Assembly (NCBI RefSeq): GCF_902702935.1
Contig: NZ_LR738855.1
Location: 2,170,001-2,234,000 of the forward strand
DNA from: Corynebacterium rouxii
GTDB lineage: Bacteria; Actinomycetota; Actinomycetes; Mycobacteriales; Mycobacteriaceae
Direction: 5' to 3'
Length of the DNA: 64,000 nt
In this document: positions 40,801 through 48,388 of the stretch, in pieces
Layout of the letters: the number at the start of each line of letters is the position of its first letter
Position numbering within the stretch: position 1 is the first letter of the stretch
The notes under the pieces: generated by a model
What the model was told of the DNA's origin: nothing
Seen by the model: the letters and a program-made list of their open reading frames with translations, nothing else
Database searches by the model: none
Program-made: the position numbers and the translations under genes

Positions 40801-40987
40801 TCGTGCCGCTGGTGGTGACGCAGAAGCCATGGAGCTCGACGAGAACTTCCTGCAAGCACTGGAATTTGGTATGCCGCCTACCGGTGGCCTCGGTATTGGT
40901 ATCGACCGCCTCGTCATGTTCCTCACCGGTCAAAACATCCGCGAGGTGCTGGCGTTCCCCTTTGTTAAACCAGACAGCACCAACTAG
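37838..40987 (+). CDS. lysX: LysX: lysyl-phosphatidylglycerol synthase fused to lysyl-tRNA synthetase
   Basis: This 1,049-residue chain has an N-terminal membrane part (about residues 1-225, six to seven helices). A DUF2156/MprF-type aminoacyl transferase domain follows (about 240-545, AAISYRVIDGVCLAAGDPIG). After it come an OB-fold anticodon-binding domain (about 600-690) and a class II synthetase core. Motif 2 is FRNEGVDATHNPEF and motif 3 is GLGIGIDRLVMFLTG. In mycobacteria LysX charges tRNA with lysine and transfers it to phosphatidylglycerol, making the membrane less anionic and raising resistance to cationic peptides. All parts look intact. It is the third gene in a same-strand run with alaT and the YibE/F gene. 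Confidence 0.95.
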   Translation: MHKRWESRLLLWTAQVSTIWMVVGLVLKYVNWNLTESIATAFSVFNLPSYPSLFIAILMVLLTSGLLRGNRGALVFYLLGFQVPSLLIGIAYLLIAVFDPEETLDFFSLLVFISTASSVLFLVAGWRARDEFPARVEGSWVKALVVLVGGIAVSFSIIWSLLVVYYHKPVDMSAVWAMYTAIGVSPNQPPFAAGIHAPHYLKVLGSVLSSAAIFLALAVMMRSRRFYRASTEDHLLLRKLLLSPPSSDSLAYFATRDDRNLVVSPNGAAAISYRVIDGVCLAAGDPIGDPASWPAAMSAWRTEARKNGWILGVASASEKGARAYAEMGLRVIPLGDEAIIDAEHFRLKDLPAVRKELAGPRKAGYTVKVVRQEQLTAEEAAHYAEVAQQWRRGDERGFTMASGRVGDPRDRRTVLVAAHDSAGEPMGVLTLVPWGRNGLSLDVMRRNPKALGGVTELMVAALAAEAPNLGVSRFSLNFVTFRESLDRGMAVGASPWERLLFRLLVTSSRWWQIQSLYQSNVKYEPSWQARYLCIEHGFHTPRVLIAFASGEGFLPGFNPSLEPLGDPEAIAAVEAEALMPKVVPPHRTAQQKARLCKLDALEHSGMRAYPPAVPRGEDSLTGRIWFIRDHGKVLFADVVEGERRTQLLIDATTPDALASFKRLVSRGDIISATGVMGQSRNGTPSLLVQSWTMAAKSLVPMPRQASRNPHTRAKYRHIDFTMNSQARSIFSARSRAITAVRSVLVSQGYLEAETPILQTIHGGANARPFRTHIRAYDQALTLRIAPELYLKRLVVGGFERVFEMGRNFRNEGVDATHNPEFTSLEAYQAYGNWDTMRELTENIIRSAAIAVHGSPQVTTASGEVLDLSGSWPVVPVYEAVSRAVSETISPSGSLADYAHIAQRYGIEAATVGDLVNELYDELVEPTTVFPTFYAGFPVETSPLTMADPDEPRIAQRWDLVACGMELGTAYTELADPIEQRARLTDQSLRAAGGDAEAMELDENFLQALEFGMPPTGGLGIGIDRLVMFLTGQNIREVLAFPFVKPDSTN

Positions 40988-41020
40988 TCGCTACGGTGCA
41001 GTCCAGTCCAGTGCAGTCCA

Positions 41021-41112
41021 GTGAGCAATTTTTGTTCAATAACTTTCGCATGTGTCGCGTTTCCGCAGGTCGGAGATATAAGAAATTGCCTAAGTGTACA
41101 AAAATTGCTCAC
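41021..41112 (-). repeat. 92-bp palindromic-ended element, copy 1
   Basis: The element starts GTGAGCAATTTTTGT and ends ACAAAAATTGCTCAC, a perfect 15-bp terminal inverted repeat. It matches the reverse complement of the copies at 44444-44535 and 47513-47604 at 86 of 92 positions. Its end contains the TGA stop of the convergent hydrolase gene. The preceding 30 bases are a short tandem array of GTCCAGTGCA-like units. Possible roles are a MITE, a terminator or a structured RNA. Confidence 0.92.
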
Positions 41113-41786
41113 TTTTTAGTAAGAAACGGTCTCACCAGCTCAGGTGACTGCTGCGGAAACATGTGCCCCGCATTCCACAAGTAGTAGGTGGTAGCACCCA
41201 AGCGCTGCCCGAGCCGGCGCTGGCGGCGCAAAAAGGTACGGTTAAGCCCCTTGCCCGCCCCCACAAGGTGAATCGTCGGCGGGAATGCGATCGGACCGCG
41301 TTCCGCCAAATACCGTGCCACATCGCGTTGATGCTGTTCGACCGCGAAGAATTCGTCGGCAAGAAAACGGATGGTGCGCGCACCCCCAAAACGGCGCCGC
41401 AGATGATCCGGCTGTGGAACGTTACGCGCCGCACGTTGTACCCACTGGGCCCACGGTGCAAGTGCGCCAATTGGGTAGCTGGCAGCATGGGCTAGGGCAT
41501 TGGGCAGCGGAAACGACGAAATCTCGTGTGGTTCCGAGGGGTCAGCTAGCACCATAGAGCGTACTTGTTCGGGGTAGCGCGCCGCCCACTCGATGGCAAC
41601 GAGCCCGCCGTAGGAGTGTCCGAAGAGGTTGACGCTGGTGCCGTCGGCAACGCCTAGGTATTCGCGGAGCTTATCTACGCCAACGCTCAGCGGGCAGTCC
41701 CAGGCATCGACAATGCGGTCGGTTGGGGTGGCGATGCGCGCGTAGTCGCTAGGCGGGCATGCCCAACCGGGCAGAATGATCCACAT
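41109..41786 (-). CDS. Alpha/beta hydrolase
   Basis: Taking ATG 41786 (MWIILPGWACPPSDYARIA) gives 225 residues. The nucleophile elbow is FGHSYGGL near residue 61 with Ser as the expected nucleophile. A helical cap occupies about 100-165, and the catalytic His is in LWNAGHMFPQQSPEL near the end. The start region is short but includes the first strand and oxyanion loop (LPGW), so it appears complete. It overlaps the end of the upstream DUF998 gene by 38 bases, and its stop lies within the 92-bp repeat. The substrate is unknown. Confidence 0.75.
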   Translation of the reverse strand: MWIILPGWACPPSDYARIATPTDRIVDAWDCPLSVGVDKLREYLGVADGTSVNLFGHSYGGLVAIEWAARYPEQVRSMVLADPSEPHEISSFPLPNALAHAASYPIGALAPWAQWVQRAARNVPQPDHLRRRFGGARTIRFLADEFFAVEQHQRDVARYLAERGPIAFPPTIHLVGAGKGLNRTFLRRQRRLGQRLGATTYYLWNAGHMFPQQSPELVRPFLTKK

Positions 41787-42369
41787 ACTTGGGCAGAATA
41801 GTCGACGCAGCAAAAATTACAACGCACGCGAACAGCACTTGGGCGCGCTGCGGGAACCCAGCCGGAATATGTGCAGCGGTGCACACCAGCAGCACCACGG
41901 TAGACAGTAAAAACCCAGCGCCACCAGCCTTGGCAAGCCACGAGCGACTGCGCAGCATCACCACGGCGAGCAGCACTTGGGCGGTGACGACCACAGTGGA
42001 TGTCACGATATGGAAGGAACCAAAGTGGTCAACAGGGCAGGTGGGCAGCGATTCGGCGCAAGGCATGGGGAAGAAAACGTCGCCAAACGTTGCTAGCCCC
42101 ATCACCGCCAACGCAACCGCAATAATGCGTGACGACGCCTCCCACCGCGGCCACAACCGCCACAGGCACAGCAACGCCACCAGCACCAACACAGCCGTGA
42201 TCAGGTCCGTAGCCGCAAATAAGGTCCGATGTGGACTATCCGCGGCAGCATATTCGGACAAATAAGCCCGGTGCGGGTCCAAGGGGAACCCCAAAGCGAT
42301 CTCCCACACAAACGACGCATACGTAATCGTCGCAACCATCAGCAGGAATTGTCCGAGCTTCACCATCAT
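41749..42369 (-). CDS. DUF998 family membrane protein
   Basis: The 206-residue protein has six predicted helices. The N-terminal segment holds the DUF998 pattern: a helix, then LSEYAAADSPHRTLFAATD, then further helices, with CAESLPTCPVDHFGSFHIV in a loop. No function is established for the family. It starts ATGATGGTG and is followed by the overlapping hydrolase, suggesting a two-gene unit. Confidence 0.8.
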   Translation of the reverse strand: MMVKLGQFLLMVATITYASFVWEIALGFPLDPHRAYLSEYAAADSPHRTLFAATDLITAVLVLVALLCLWRLWPRWEASSRIIAVALAVMGLATFGDVFFPMPCAESLPTCPVDHFGSFHIVTSTVVVTAQVLLAVVMLRSRSWLAKAGGAGFLLSTVVLLVCTAAHIPAGFPQRAQVLFACVVIFAASTILPKYVDHSARLGMPA

Positions 42370-42393
42370 AGGTGGTACCTTAAACCGTCGAGG

Positions 42394-43599
42394 TTAGAGA
42401 TTCCTGTACGTCCACCCCGCAGCCACCCACGCCGAGCGGTCTACAACACCTCGCGCGTCCACCACCACACCGCCACATCTAGGCGCAGGGCGAGCTTCAG
42501 GGATCACGCGGCTAAACTCCGGCCACGCCGTTGCCACCACAATTGCGTCAGGTTCTTGCAGATCAGGTGGCCAATGCCCCACGAGGGGGTCCACCAAACG
42601 CACACGAAAACCCGCGGCTTTCAACGCATCGGCCACAGATAGCCCGGGGGAGTCGCGCACATCATCGGAGCCTTCTTTAAACGTGGCACCCCATACATCT
42701 ACCCGCGCGCCTGGCGGGCACAGGTTGGCCACGAGTTCACCGGTGCGTTCGCGCTGCCGCAGATTGGTGGCGTCGATAATGCCCAACAGCTCCGCAAGAT
42801 GCGTTGCCTGATAATCGCGGGCACTAGCCGCCAAACCACGCACATCCTTAGGCAAACAGCCACCACCGTAGCCCAAACCTGCGGACAAATACTGAGAGCC
42901 GATGCGCGGATCAAGTCCCATCGCATGGGTGATTGTGCCGATGTCTGCACCCGCGGCACTGGCAAGTTCCGACAGTGCATTAATGAAACTCAGCTTGGTA
43001 GCCAAAAACGCATTAGCCGCAGACTTTGTTAACTCCGCCGTGGCCAGATCAGTGGTGATCACGGGGGCGCTAATACCCGCGTAAGCACGCAGAAGCGGCT
43101 GCGGATCCGTGCCACCGATCACAATGCGATCAGGGTGCAGCGTATCCGCCACCGCATGGCCTTCGCGCAAAAACTCAGGATTCCACAGCAACCGGATGTG
43201 CGGAAACTGCTGCAACAAGCGTATCGACGTCCCCACCGGCACCGTCGACTTGCCCACCACCACCGGGTGCGGCGCAAGCGCAGCGATAGTCCCTACTGCC
43301 GCAACAACAGCGCTCACATCCAGACGCGCCTGGGCAGAGGGGCCATCGGTGCTCGGTGTTCCCACGCACACAAAATAGAGGTCGCAATCGCGAGCACGCT
43401 GCGGATCATCCGTCCACTCAACCGAATTCGCCGCTAGAAGATCCGCCAGACCAGGCTCAGAAATAGGCAACCGGCCTGCGGACAACTCCTCCACCCGCGC
43501 AGCGTCAGTATCAACAGCCACCACCTCGTGGCCAAGGTGCGACATACACACAGCATGCGTAATACCTAGGTAACCCGCACCGAAAACCGCAATCCGCAT
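42394..43599 (-). CDS. udg: UDP-glucose 6-dehydrogenase
   Basis: Choosing ATG 43599 (MRIAVFGAGYLGITHAVCM) places the Rossmann GxGYLG motif at the N-terminus and gives 401 residues. The longer open frame would overlap dcd. Further landmarks are CVGTPS near 83, the NPEFLREGHAV segment near 150 and the catalytic Cys in GLGYGGGCLPKDVRGLA near 255. The C-terminal domain includes VWGATFKEGSDDVRDSP. It oxidises UDP-glucose to UDP-glucuronate for envelope polysaccharide. It begins four bases after the dcd stop, so the two are probably cotranscribed. Confidence 0.93.
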   Translation of the reverse strand: MRIAVFGAGYLGITHAVCMSHLGHEVVAVDTDAARVEELSAGRLPISEPGLADLLAANSVEWTDDPQRARDCDLYFVCVGTPSTDGPSAQARLDVSAVVAAVGTIAALAPHPVVVGKSTVPVGTSIRLLQQFPHIRLLWNPEFLREGHAVADTLHPDRIVIGGTDPQPLLRAYAGISAPVITTDLATAELTKSAANAFLATKLSFINALSELASAAGADIGTITHAMGLDPRIGSQYLSAGLGYGGGCLPKDVRGLAASARDYQATHLAELLGIIDATNLRQRERTGELVANLCPPGARVDVWGATFKEGSDDVRDSPGLSVADALKAAGFRVRLVDPLVGHWPPDLQEPDAIVVATAWPEFSRVIPEARPAPRCGGVVVDARGVVDRSAWVAAGWTYRNL

Positions 43600-43603
43600 G
43601 GGA

Positions 43604-44167
43604 CTACCGGAAGTTGAGATATGCCTTCGACGGAGTAGGCCCGCGCTGACCCTGATACTTCGAGCCCAGCGCATTCGAACCATAAGGAGCCTGCGCCGGC
43701 GACGTCATCTTAAACAACGCCAACTGCCCCACCTTCATCCCTGGCCACAACGTGATCGGCAAATTAGCAACGTTAGAAAGTTCCAACGTGATGTAACCGG
43801 AAAAACCTGGATCAATAAAGCCCGCAGTGGAGTGCGTGAGCAAACCCAACCGGCCCAACGACGACTTGCCTTCCAAACGGCCAGCAATATGCGCAGGAAG
43901 AGTGAACTTCTCCAACGTAGAACCCAGCACAAACTCACCTGGGTGAAGAACAAACGGCTCCCCTTCCGGAACCTCAACCAAACTTGTCAGCTCATCCTGC
44001 TGCTGTTTCGGATCAATATGCGTGTACTTAGAGTTATTAAATACGCGGAAAAGCCGATCCATACGAACGTCAATCGACGATGGCTGAATCAGGTCGGCGT
44101 CGAAAGGCTCAATGCCCAACTCGCCAGCATCAATAGCGGCACGAATGTCTTTGTCGGAATACAACAC
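43604..44167 (-). CDS. dcd: dCTP deaminase (probably bifunctional, dUMP-forming)
   Basis: The 187-residue trimeric dUTPase-fold enzyme has [17 protein letters not shown] near residue 28, [19 protein letters not shown] near 108 and [15 protein letters not shown] near 126. The C-terminal flexible arm contains [20 protein letters not shown]. Actinobacterial Dcd often both deaminates dCTP and hydrolyses dUTP to dUMP; that dual activity is inferred from the group. Its upstream region faces the tRNA-Gly gene. Confidence 0.95.
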   Translation of the reverse strand: MLYSDKDIRAAIDAGELGIEPFDADLIQPSSIDVRMDRLFRVFNNSKYTHIDPKQQQDELTSLVEVPEGEPFVLHPGEFVLGSTLEKFTLPAHIAGRLEGKSSLGRLGLLTHSTAGFIDPGFSGYITLELSNVANLPITLWPGMKVGQLALFKMTSPAQAPYGSNALGSKYQGQRGPTPSKAYLNFR

Positions 44168-44172
44168 GCCGT

Positions 44173-44201
44173 TTAGTGTACGCGATGGAAAGTGCTATCA
44201 T
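44173..44201 (+). promoter_or_regulatory. Candidate tRNA-Gly promoter
   Basis: TTAGTG, 17 bases, TATCAT, ending 26 bases before the tRNA 5' end. Confidence 0.5.
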
Positions 44202-44226
44202 AGTGACGCTACTGAAAAATAGCGCT

Positions 44227-44297
44227 GCCGATGTAGTTCAATGGTAGAACATCAGCTTCCCAAGCTGAATACGCGGGTTCGATTCCCGTCATCGGCT
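44227..44297 (+). tRNA. tRNA-Gly (anticodon CCC)
   Basis: The acceptor stem GCCGATG/CATCGGC, anticodon stem CAGCT/AGCTG with loop TTCCCAA, and T-arm GCGGGTTCGATTCCCGT fold normally. CCA is not encoded (TCA follows the stem). It decodes GGG. Its 3' 20 bases are duplicated at 47347 onward, marking an integration site. Confidence 0.96.
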
Positions 44298-44340
44298 CAT
44301 TTTTAACTGGTGTTCTTGGGGCTGGCCACTGCTACATCTT

Positions 44341-44420
44341 CGAACTCAAGAACGCGAAAACCCAAGGGCGGCATTTTGGGAAGAAATTCGCGTCCTTGGG
44401 TTTTTGCGTTCTCGGATTCG
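44341..44420 (+). terminator. Long hairpin downstream of tRNA-Gly
   Basis: The arm 44341-44367 (CGAACTCAAGAACGCGAAAA and CCCAAGG) pairs with 44394-44420 (CCTTGGGTTTTTGCGTTCTC and GGATTCG) with few mismatches. It could terminate the tRNA transcript in either direction. Duplicated at 47410-47489. Confidence 0.6.
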
Positions 44421-44443
44421 AGTTCGTGTTCTCGGAGAGCCAC

Positions 44444-44535
44444 GTGAGCAATTTTTGTACACGTAGGCCATTTCTTATATCTCCGACCTGCGGAAACGCT
44501 ACACATACAAAAGTTATTGCACAAAAATTGCTCAC
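44444..44535 (+). repeat. 92-bp palindromic-ended element, copy 2
   Basis: Same element as 41021-41112, inverted, with the 15-bp terminal inverted repeat intact. It lies at the inner end of the left 262-bp repeat. Confidence 0.92.
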
Positions 44536-44639
44536 GGTGCCCAGCGCAGACGGATTTCTCTGTGCTTTGCGACTTCACATTCAGTAAAGTTTTCGAGTCA
44601 TAGGCCGGTCATTCAAACATGAACCAACGAAGGCCCCCT

Positions 44640-45194
44640 CTAACGACGAAGTAGACTAGCAGCAACTGGCGCACCTGATTTCGCTAATGCGTCAAGTACA
44701 TCATCAATTGTTCTTGGAGGCATTCTGAAAGCAGCAGCCGTATACGTGATTGTTTGATGAACGCTAGGTCCAAATAAATCTATCTGGTTGCAAAGAAACT
44801 CGTCGGAGCTTTGCGCCTCAATTCCGTATTTATCTAAAACAACGGCAGGAAAATCCTTCTTGTTTTCCGTAACAATCACTTGAGCCCCCGTCCTAATCGC
44901 TGCAGCTAAAACATGACGATCATCTTTGTCTGGAAGCGACAATTGTGGAATGAGCCCTTCGTAATCAGTGACAAGACAGTCATCCACTGCCTTACACATT
45001 AAATAGCGCGTCCGATCTAATTTTTTCGGGTCAATATCCGGACGATGTGCCCGAAGATTACGAAATACCTCGTCAAGGATCTCCTCCGTCCAACGAGCAT
45101 GATAAATACCAGTCCCAGCGAGGCGAATAAGAACATCACGCAAAATGCTGGGATAAAGTACATTCGCATCGTAGATCACGGTAAATCCGGTCAT
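44640..45194 (-). CDS. PIN-domain ribonuclease toxin (VapC-like)
   Basis: The 184-residue protein opens TVIYDANVLYPSILRDVLIR, with the first PIN acidic residue in DANVL. It continues with RWTEEILDEVFRNL (second acidic position) and LPDKDDRHVLAAAIRTGAQVIVTENKKDF, which holds the third and fourth acidic positions in the usual spacing. The C-terminal 55 residues form an extension with MPPRTIDDVLDALAKSGAP. Such toxins cut specific RNAs and are neutralised by a cognate antitoxin. The ATG overlaps the antitoxin stop (ATGA). Confidence 0.88.
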   Translation of the reverse strand: MTGFTVIYDANVLYPSILRDVLIRLAGTGIYHARWTEEILDEVFRNLRAHRPDIDPKKLDRTRYLMCKAVDDCLVTDYEGLIPQLSLPDKDDRHVLAAAIRTGAQVIVTENKKDFPAVVLDKYGIEAQSSDEFLCNQIDLFGPSVHQTITYTAAAFRMPPRTIDDVLDALAKSGAPVAASLLRR

Positions 45195-45640
45195 TCGTAT
45201 AAACCCAACTCATCCGTAATCAAGGCAAGATCATCAGCTGCCTGACGTCGTTCAATGTCCCGTTCATGCTGATAGCGGTGCACATCGGCGGCATATATAC
45301 GGCGATGTGTGCCTACCTTATGCCCAGGCAAAACTCCCTCGTCCATCAACTTGACGATATGCGGACGGGAAACATTAAGTAAGTCCGCGGCTTGTTGGGT
45401 AGTGAGCTCGGCATGCATAGGGATAACCCCAACAGATCTACCTGCCGATGAGTTAGCTAAGACCTCACGGAGCACAATCGCAACATCACGAGGCAAAAGA
45501 ATCACATCATCATTTCCTTCTACAGCAACCTCAATATTTTCCTTCTCGGGCACTTTACTCAAGACAGTATTAAGCCGCTGCAATGCTTCCCTTGCAGCAG
45601 ATGCAGATTCGACAGGTGAGTTGAACGTTCGCTTAGACAT
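45191..45640 (-). CDS. Helix-turn-helix antitoxin (excisionase-type DNA-binding)
   Basis: The 149-residue protein carries a MerR/excisionase-like helix-turn-helix near residues 80-130: LTTQQAADLLNVSRPHIVKL, then VGTHRRIYAADVHRYQHE. The N-terminal half is predicted helical and may mediate dimerisation. As the upstream partner of the PIN toxin it is the likely antitoxin and autoregulator. A short direct repeat TAAACGAAA/TAAACGAAA at about 45658-45675, just before its start, could be its operator. The HTH resembles that of phage excisionases, but no integrase is nearby. Confidence 0.85.
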   Translation of the reverse strand: MSKRTFNSPVESASAAREALQRLNTVLSKVPEKENIEVAVEGNDDVILLPRDVAIVLREVLANSSAGRSVGVIPMHAELTTQQAADLLNVSRPHIVKLMDEGVLPGHKVGTHRRIYAADVHRYQHERDIERRQAADDLALITDELGLYE

Positions 45641-45841
45641 GGTTTCACAATAACAGATAAACGAAATAAACGAAACGGGATGCTAGGTCAAAACTGAGCG
45701 AAAACCTCCACAGGCAAACACATGCGAGCCAAGCCTCTATATATAACAACCCATATCTGTATCTCGGACATCCCGACGCTCTACATCTCACCATGCAGTT
45801 AAAATCTAGTCAGATTAGATAGCTACCCAAGGGCGATATCC

Positions 45842-46410
45842 ATGAATGATAACGATCGCCTCACAATCAACGGCGGGTTTGGATATAGGACCAAACTAGT
45901 TTTTTAGAGCATACTTTCTCCAAAGGAACGCTGTATGGAATTTCAGGGCCAAACGGTTCCGGAAAGCCTACTTTGCTTTAAAACCCTAGCTGGGGAAATT
46001 GAGCCAATCAGCGATTACGTGACTTTAGGAAAGCAACCTCCTGGGACTCTAAAGAACTCAACCAGAATACGACTAATAGATTCACCCACTTTTCTTCCAG
46101 ATCTCTCCATCCGTGAGCATTTACATTTGATGGGAATGCCAAAAAATCCAGAATCATTTAATGCTTTTGCCCCTTGGAAACTCGACGAGATCTACGACCA
46201 TCCCCCCCCTTCTTGGCTGTCCAACGGGCAGAAGCAACGAGCGTTTTTATGTGGCCAATTGCAATCACCAGCTGAATTTATGCTATTCGACGAGCCAGAA
46301 CGTCATCTTAATATTTCTTGGCTTAATTTTACGCGATAGTTCAGCTCATTACACGTTTCTCTACAGCTTTTCACACGGGGATCGCTGTGACGATTATTGG
46401 AGCTCCTTAG
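45842..46410 (+). pseudogene. ABC exporter ATPase, frameshifted
   Basis: The gene begins MNDNDRLTINGGFGYRTKLVF and stops at 45905-45907, within a T6 run at 45900-45905. Adding one T restores a frame reading SKGTLYGISGPNGSGKPTLL, a Walker A loop in which the usual GKS/T has Pro. A second shift at TTT 45977-45979 moves into the frame KTLAGEIEPISDYVTLG, then SNGQKQRAFLCG (signature) and FMLFDEPERHLN (Walker B). That frame ends at 46339. A trailing piece (about 46340-46408) looks like the domain end in yet another frame. It was the ATPase of a small exporter whose permease follows. AT-rich and dead unless frameshifting occurs. Confidence 0.82.
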
Positions 46411-46430
46411 TTAAATACAGTTCCAATCTA

Positions 46431-47341
46431 ATGCCCGCCTTAGAAGGCCGAATGGCAAATGGACTTTATTTTCCGTTATTAATAATTACCGTGCTTCTAT
46501 CGCCATTTACTCTTGAGAGGTATATTCCTTTACAAGCAACAACACATGAGATCAAGTTATACAAAACTGAATCCCTTAAATGCTGTCTTGTCCTTACCTT
46601 TGAATCGTTGATTCAAATCATATGTTTCGGTTGTTTTACAGCACTACTAGCTCCAACAAAAATAGCTGCACTTGCCACTCTAATATCGATAGTAATTCGG
46701 TTCTTTATAGAATTTCAACCATGGAGGCTGTCGAAATTAATTGAACCTGAACGAAAACAAACTGCAGCGTTCGCACCCCTCTTCATCCGAGACAGCGAGC
46801 TTGTTTCACACGCAACCGCCCAAGCTAACCTTTCGTGGCCACGTACCAAATTCGTGCTACGCATACTTCCACTTCCTACCAAGCGGCTACTGAGAAGAAA
46901 TTATCTAGTAGTTTTTTCGATTCTGAGTATTTTATGGAGTACATTAGTTTCATACCAGTCACCTATAGCGGCTTCCATATTGCTTCTCATTAGTCAGACT
47001 ATTGCTGAAGCAGGAATTATTCGATGCTTTCGATTTGTTGACTATCATCAACGTAACAAATATTTAGAATTATTTATCGCTATTCTTTTAGGGCTAATAT
47101 TTGCTCCGGCGTTCACCCTTTACACTGGAATTCCGATACTATCTATGCAAACTCTTTTGTTCCCCATGGGCAATCCTACGGGATATTCGTTCGATCGTTA
47201 CCCCGAAAAGTTGTCGGCAATAAATATATCGTGACAGGATTTGGATTAATTTCTTTACAAACGATTAAGTACTATTCTGTTGGTTTCAATATCTCGCTGC
47301 CCTTATTATGCTTTTCACTCATGACTGTCACGAATTTATGA
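46431..47341 (+). pseudogene. ABC exporter permease, C-terminal frameshift
   Basis: From ATG 46431 (MPALEGRMANGLYFPLLIIT) the frame runs to 47234 with about six helices: LYFPLLIITVLLSPF, CCLVLTFESLIQIICFGCF and YLVVFSILSILWSTLVSYQ are clear. Near 47200 a neighbouring frame continues as VVGNKYIVTGFGLISLQTIK and then SVGFNISLPLLCFSLMTVTNL to a stop at 47339-47341, six bases before the right repeat. A frameshift has therefore removed the last helices. I cannot name the exporter family; it was probably an ABC-2-like partner of the preceding ATPase. Confidence 0.7.
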
Positions 47342-47346
47342 GAAGA

Positions 47347-47608
47347 TTCGATTCCCGTCATCGGCTCATTTTTAACCGGTGTTCTTGGGGCTGGCCACTG
47401 CTACATCTTCGAACTCAAGAACGCGAAAACCCAAGGGCGGTATTTTGGGAAGAAATTCGCGTCCTTGGGTTTTTGCGTTCTCGGATTCGAGTTCGTGTTC
47501 TCGGAGAGCCACGTGAGCAATTTTTGTACACGTAGGCCATTTCTTATATCTCCGACCTGCGGAAACGCTACACATACAAAAGTTATTGCACAAAAATTGC
47601 TCACGGTG
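47347..47608 (+). repeat. 262-bp direct repeat, right copy
   Basis: Duplicate of 44278-44539 with two substitutions. It begins with the last 20 bases of tRNA-Gly (acceptor and T-arm 3' half) but has no 5' half, so it is not a functional tRNA. It separates the islet from the peptide ABC pseudogenes. Confidence 0.95.
47513..47604 (+). repeat. 92-bp palindromic-ended element, copy 3
   Basis: Identical to the copy at 44444-44535. It is the inner-right part of the second 262-bp repeat. Confidence 0.92.
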
Positions 47609-47626
47609 ACATGTCAACCTTATTAG

Positions 47627-48388
47627 GGTGTTGGATTCGACCGCGTACTTTCTACCGGCGCACAAACCACATTGACCACCCCTGATTTCGCCGTCACCAC
47701 AGTGTTGTTGGTGCTATGTGCAGGGGTGCTCAACTGGGCACCAGCAGTCTCTCTTGTGCCGCCAGGGGGTACGCCACTCGATCGCCCCGATTCTCTTATC
47801 GTCCCAGCGCTTGCCATCGCACTTGTCGGTGGCGCGTGGCTGCAACGCCTCGTTCGCGCAGCGATTGTCGACGCCGCCGCGCTGCCCCACGTCCGCGCAG
47901 CGCATCTCGCCGGACATTATTCAGCTGCCGTGGCATGGCGCATGATCTCGCTTCGCCGACCATCCCTACGCAGCATTAGCACCACACTGCTGTGGCTGAT
48001 ATGGGTATCTGTCCTGATCGCGGCCATCGCTGGCCCCGCCGTAGCCACGATGTTAGGAACACCAGACCCCAACGAAACGATGACGCGTTCTTTCGACCCG
48101 CCATCCTCACTGCACCCCTTAGGAACCGACCGCCTCGACAGAGATCTACTAGCACGAATGCTCAACGACAACATCGGACTCGTTATTCCCCCAGCCATAG
48201 CGGCGCTGATCGCCACTGCGATCGGGCTAGCGCTGGCGTTGGTGACGTCGATAAGCCCCGCGTTACGCGCCAGCACCCGCTCCATCATCGCAGACATCGG
48301 CATCCGCTTTGTCACCGTCGTATTTCTAACCGCCACCGCGGCCTGCTCCGCATTGCTCCTAGAGCAGCACACTGGAGCCCGCCGATGA
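47627..48388 (+). pseudogene. Fused remnants of two peptide ABC permeases (DppB-like and DppC-like)
   Basis: The open frame lacks a proper beginning and starts abruptly after the right repeat. Its first half (LIVPALAIALVGGAWLQRLV, then AAIVDAAALPHVRAAHLAGH) is the C-terminal half of a DppB permease, including the EAA loop. It then passes into a DppC-like stretch: SSLHPLGTDRLDRDLLARML, compare the HxLGTDxxGRD motif, and AAIATAIGLALAL-type helices, ending GARR. Both permeases are truncated. A frame-preserving deletion presumably fused them. The stop overlaps the next ATG (ATGA), keeping the old operon geometry. Confidence 0.78.

Larger units (their letters stand above)
44278..44539 (+). repeat. 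262-bp direct repeat, left copy (includes tRNA-Gly 3' end)
   Basis: From TTCGATTCCCGTCATCGGC to GCTCACGGTG, the sequence equals 47347-47608 apart from two substitutions (ACTGG/ACCGG and GGCGGCA/GGCGGTA). It consists of the tRNA T-arm and acceptor 3' strand, a long hairpin (44341-44420) and the 92-bp element. The layout is that of attL/attR or a duplicated recombination target. Confidence 0.95.
44540..47346. mobile_element. AT-rich islet between 262-bp repeats at tRNA-Gly
   Basis: The unit from one repeat to the next is 3,069 bp. It contains a PIN toxin/antitoxin pair on the minus strand and a decayed ABC exporter on the plus strand. The composition is visibly more AT-rich than its surroundings from about 45640 to 47340. 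No integrase, excisionase with recombination function or transposase is present. It is either a remnant of a larger island or a passively recombining cassette. Confidence 0.8.

Noticed and set aside
44303..44587. Open frames of 60-90 codons in the 262-bp repeats (also at 47372-47665)
   Set aside because: They are frames through a palindromic repeat and a hairpin, appear on both strands, have no ribosome site and share no protein family. They look like repeat artefacts.
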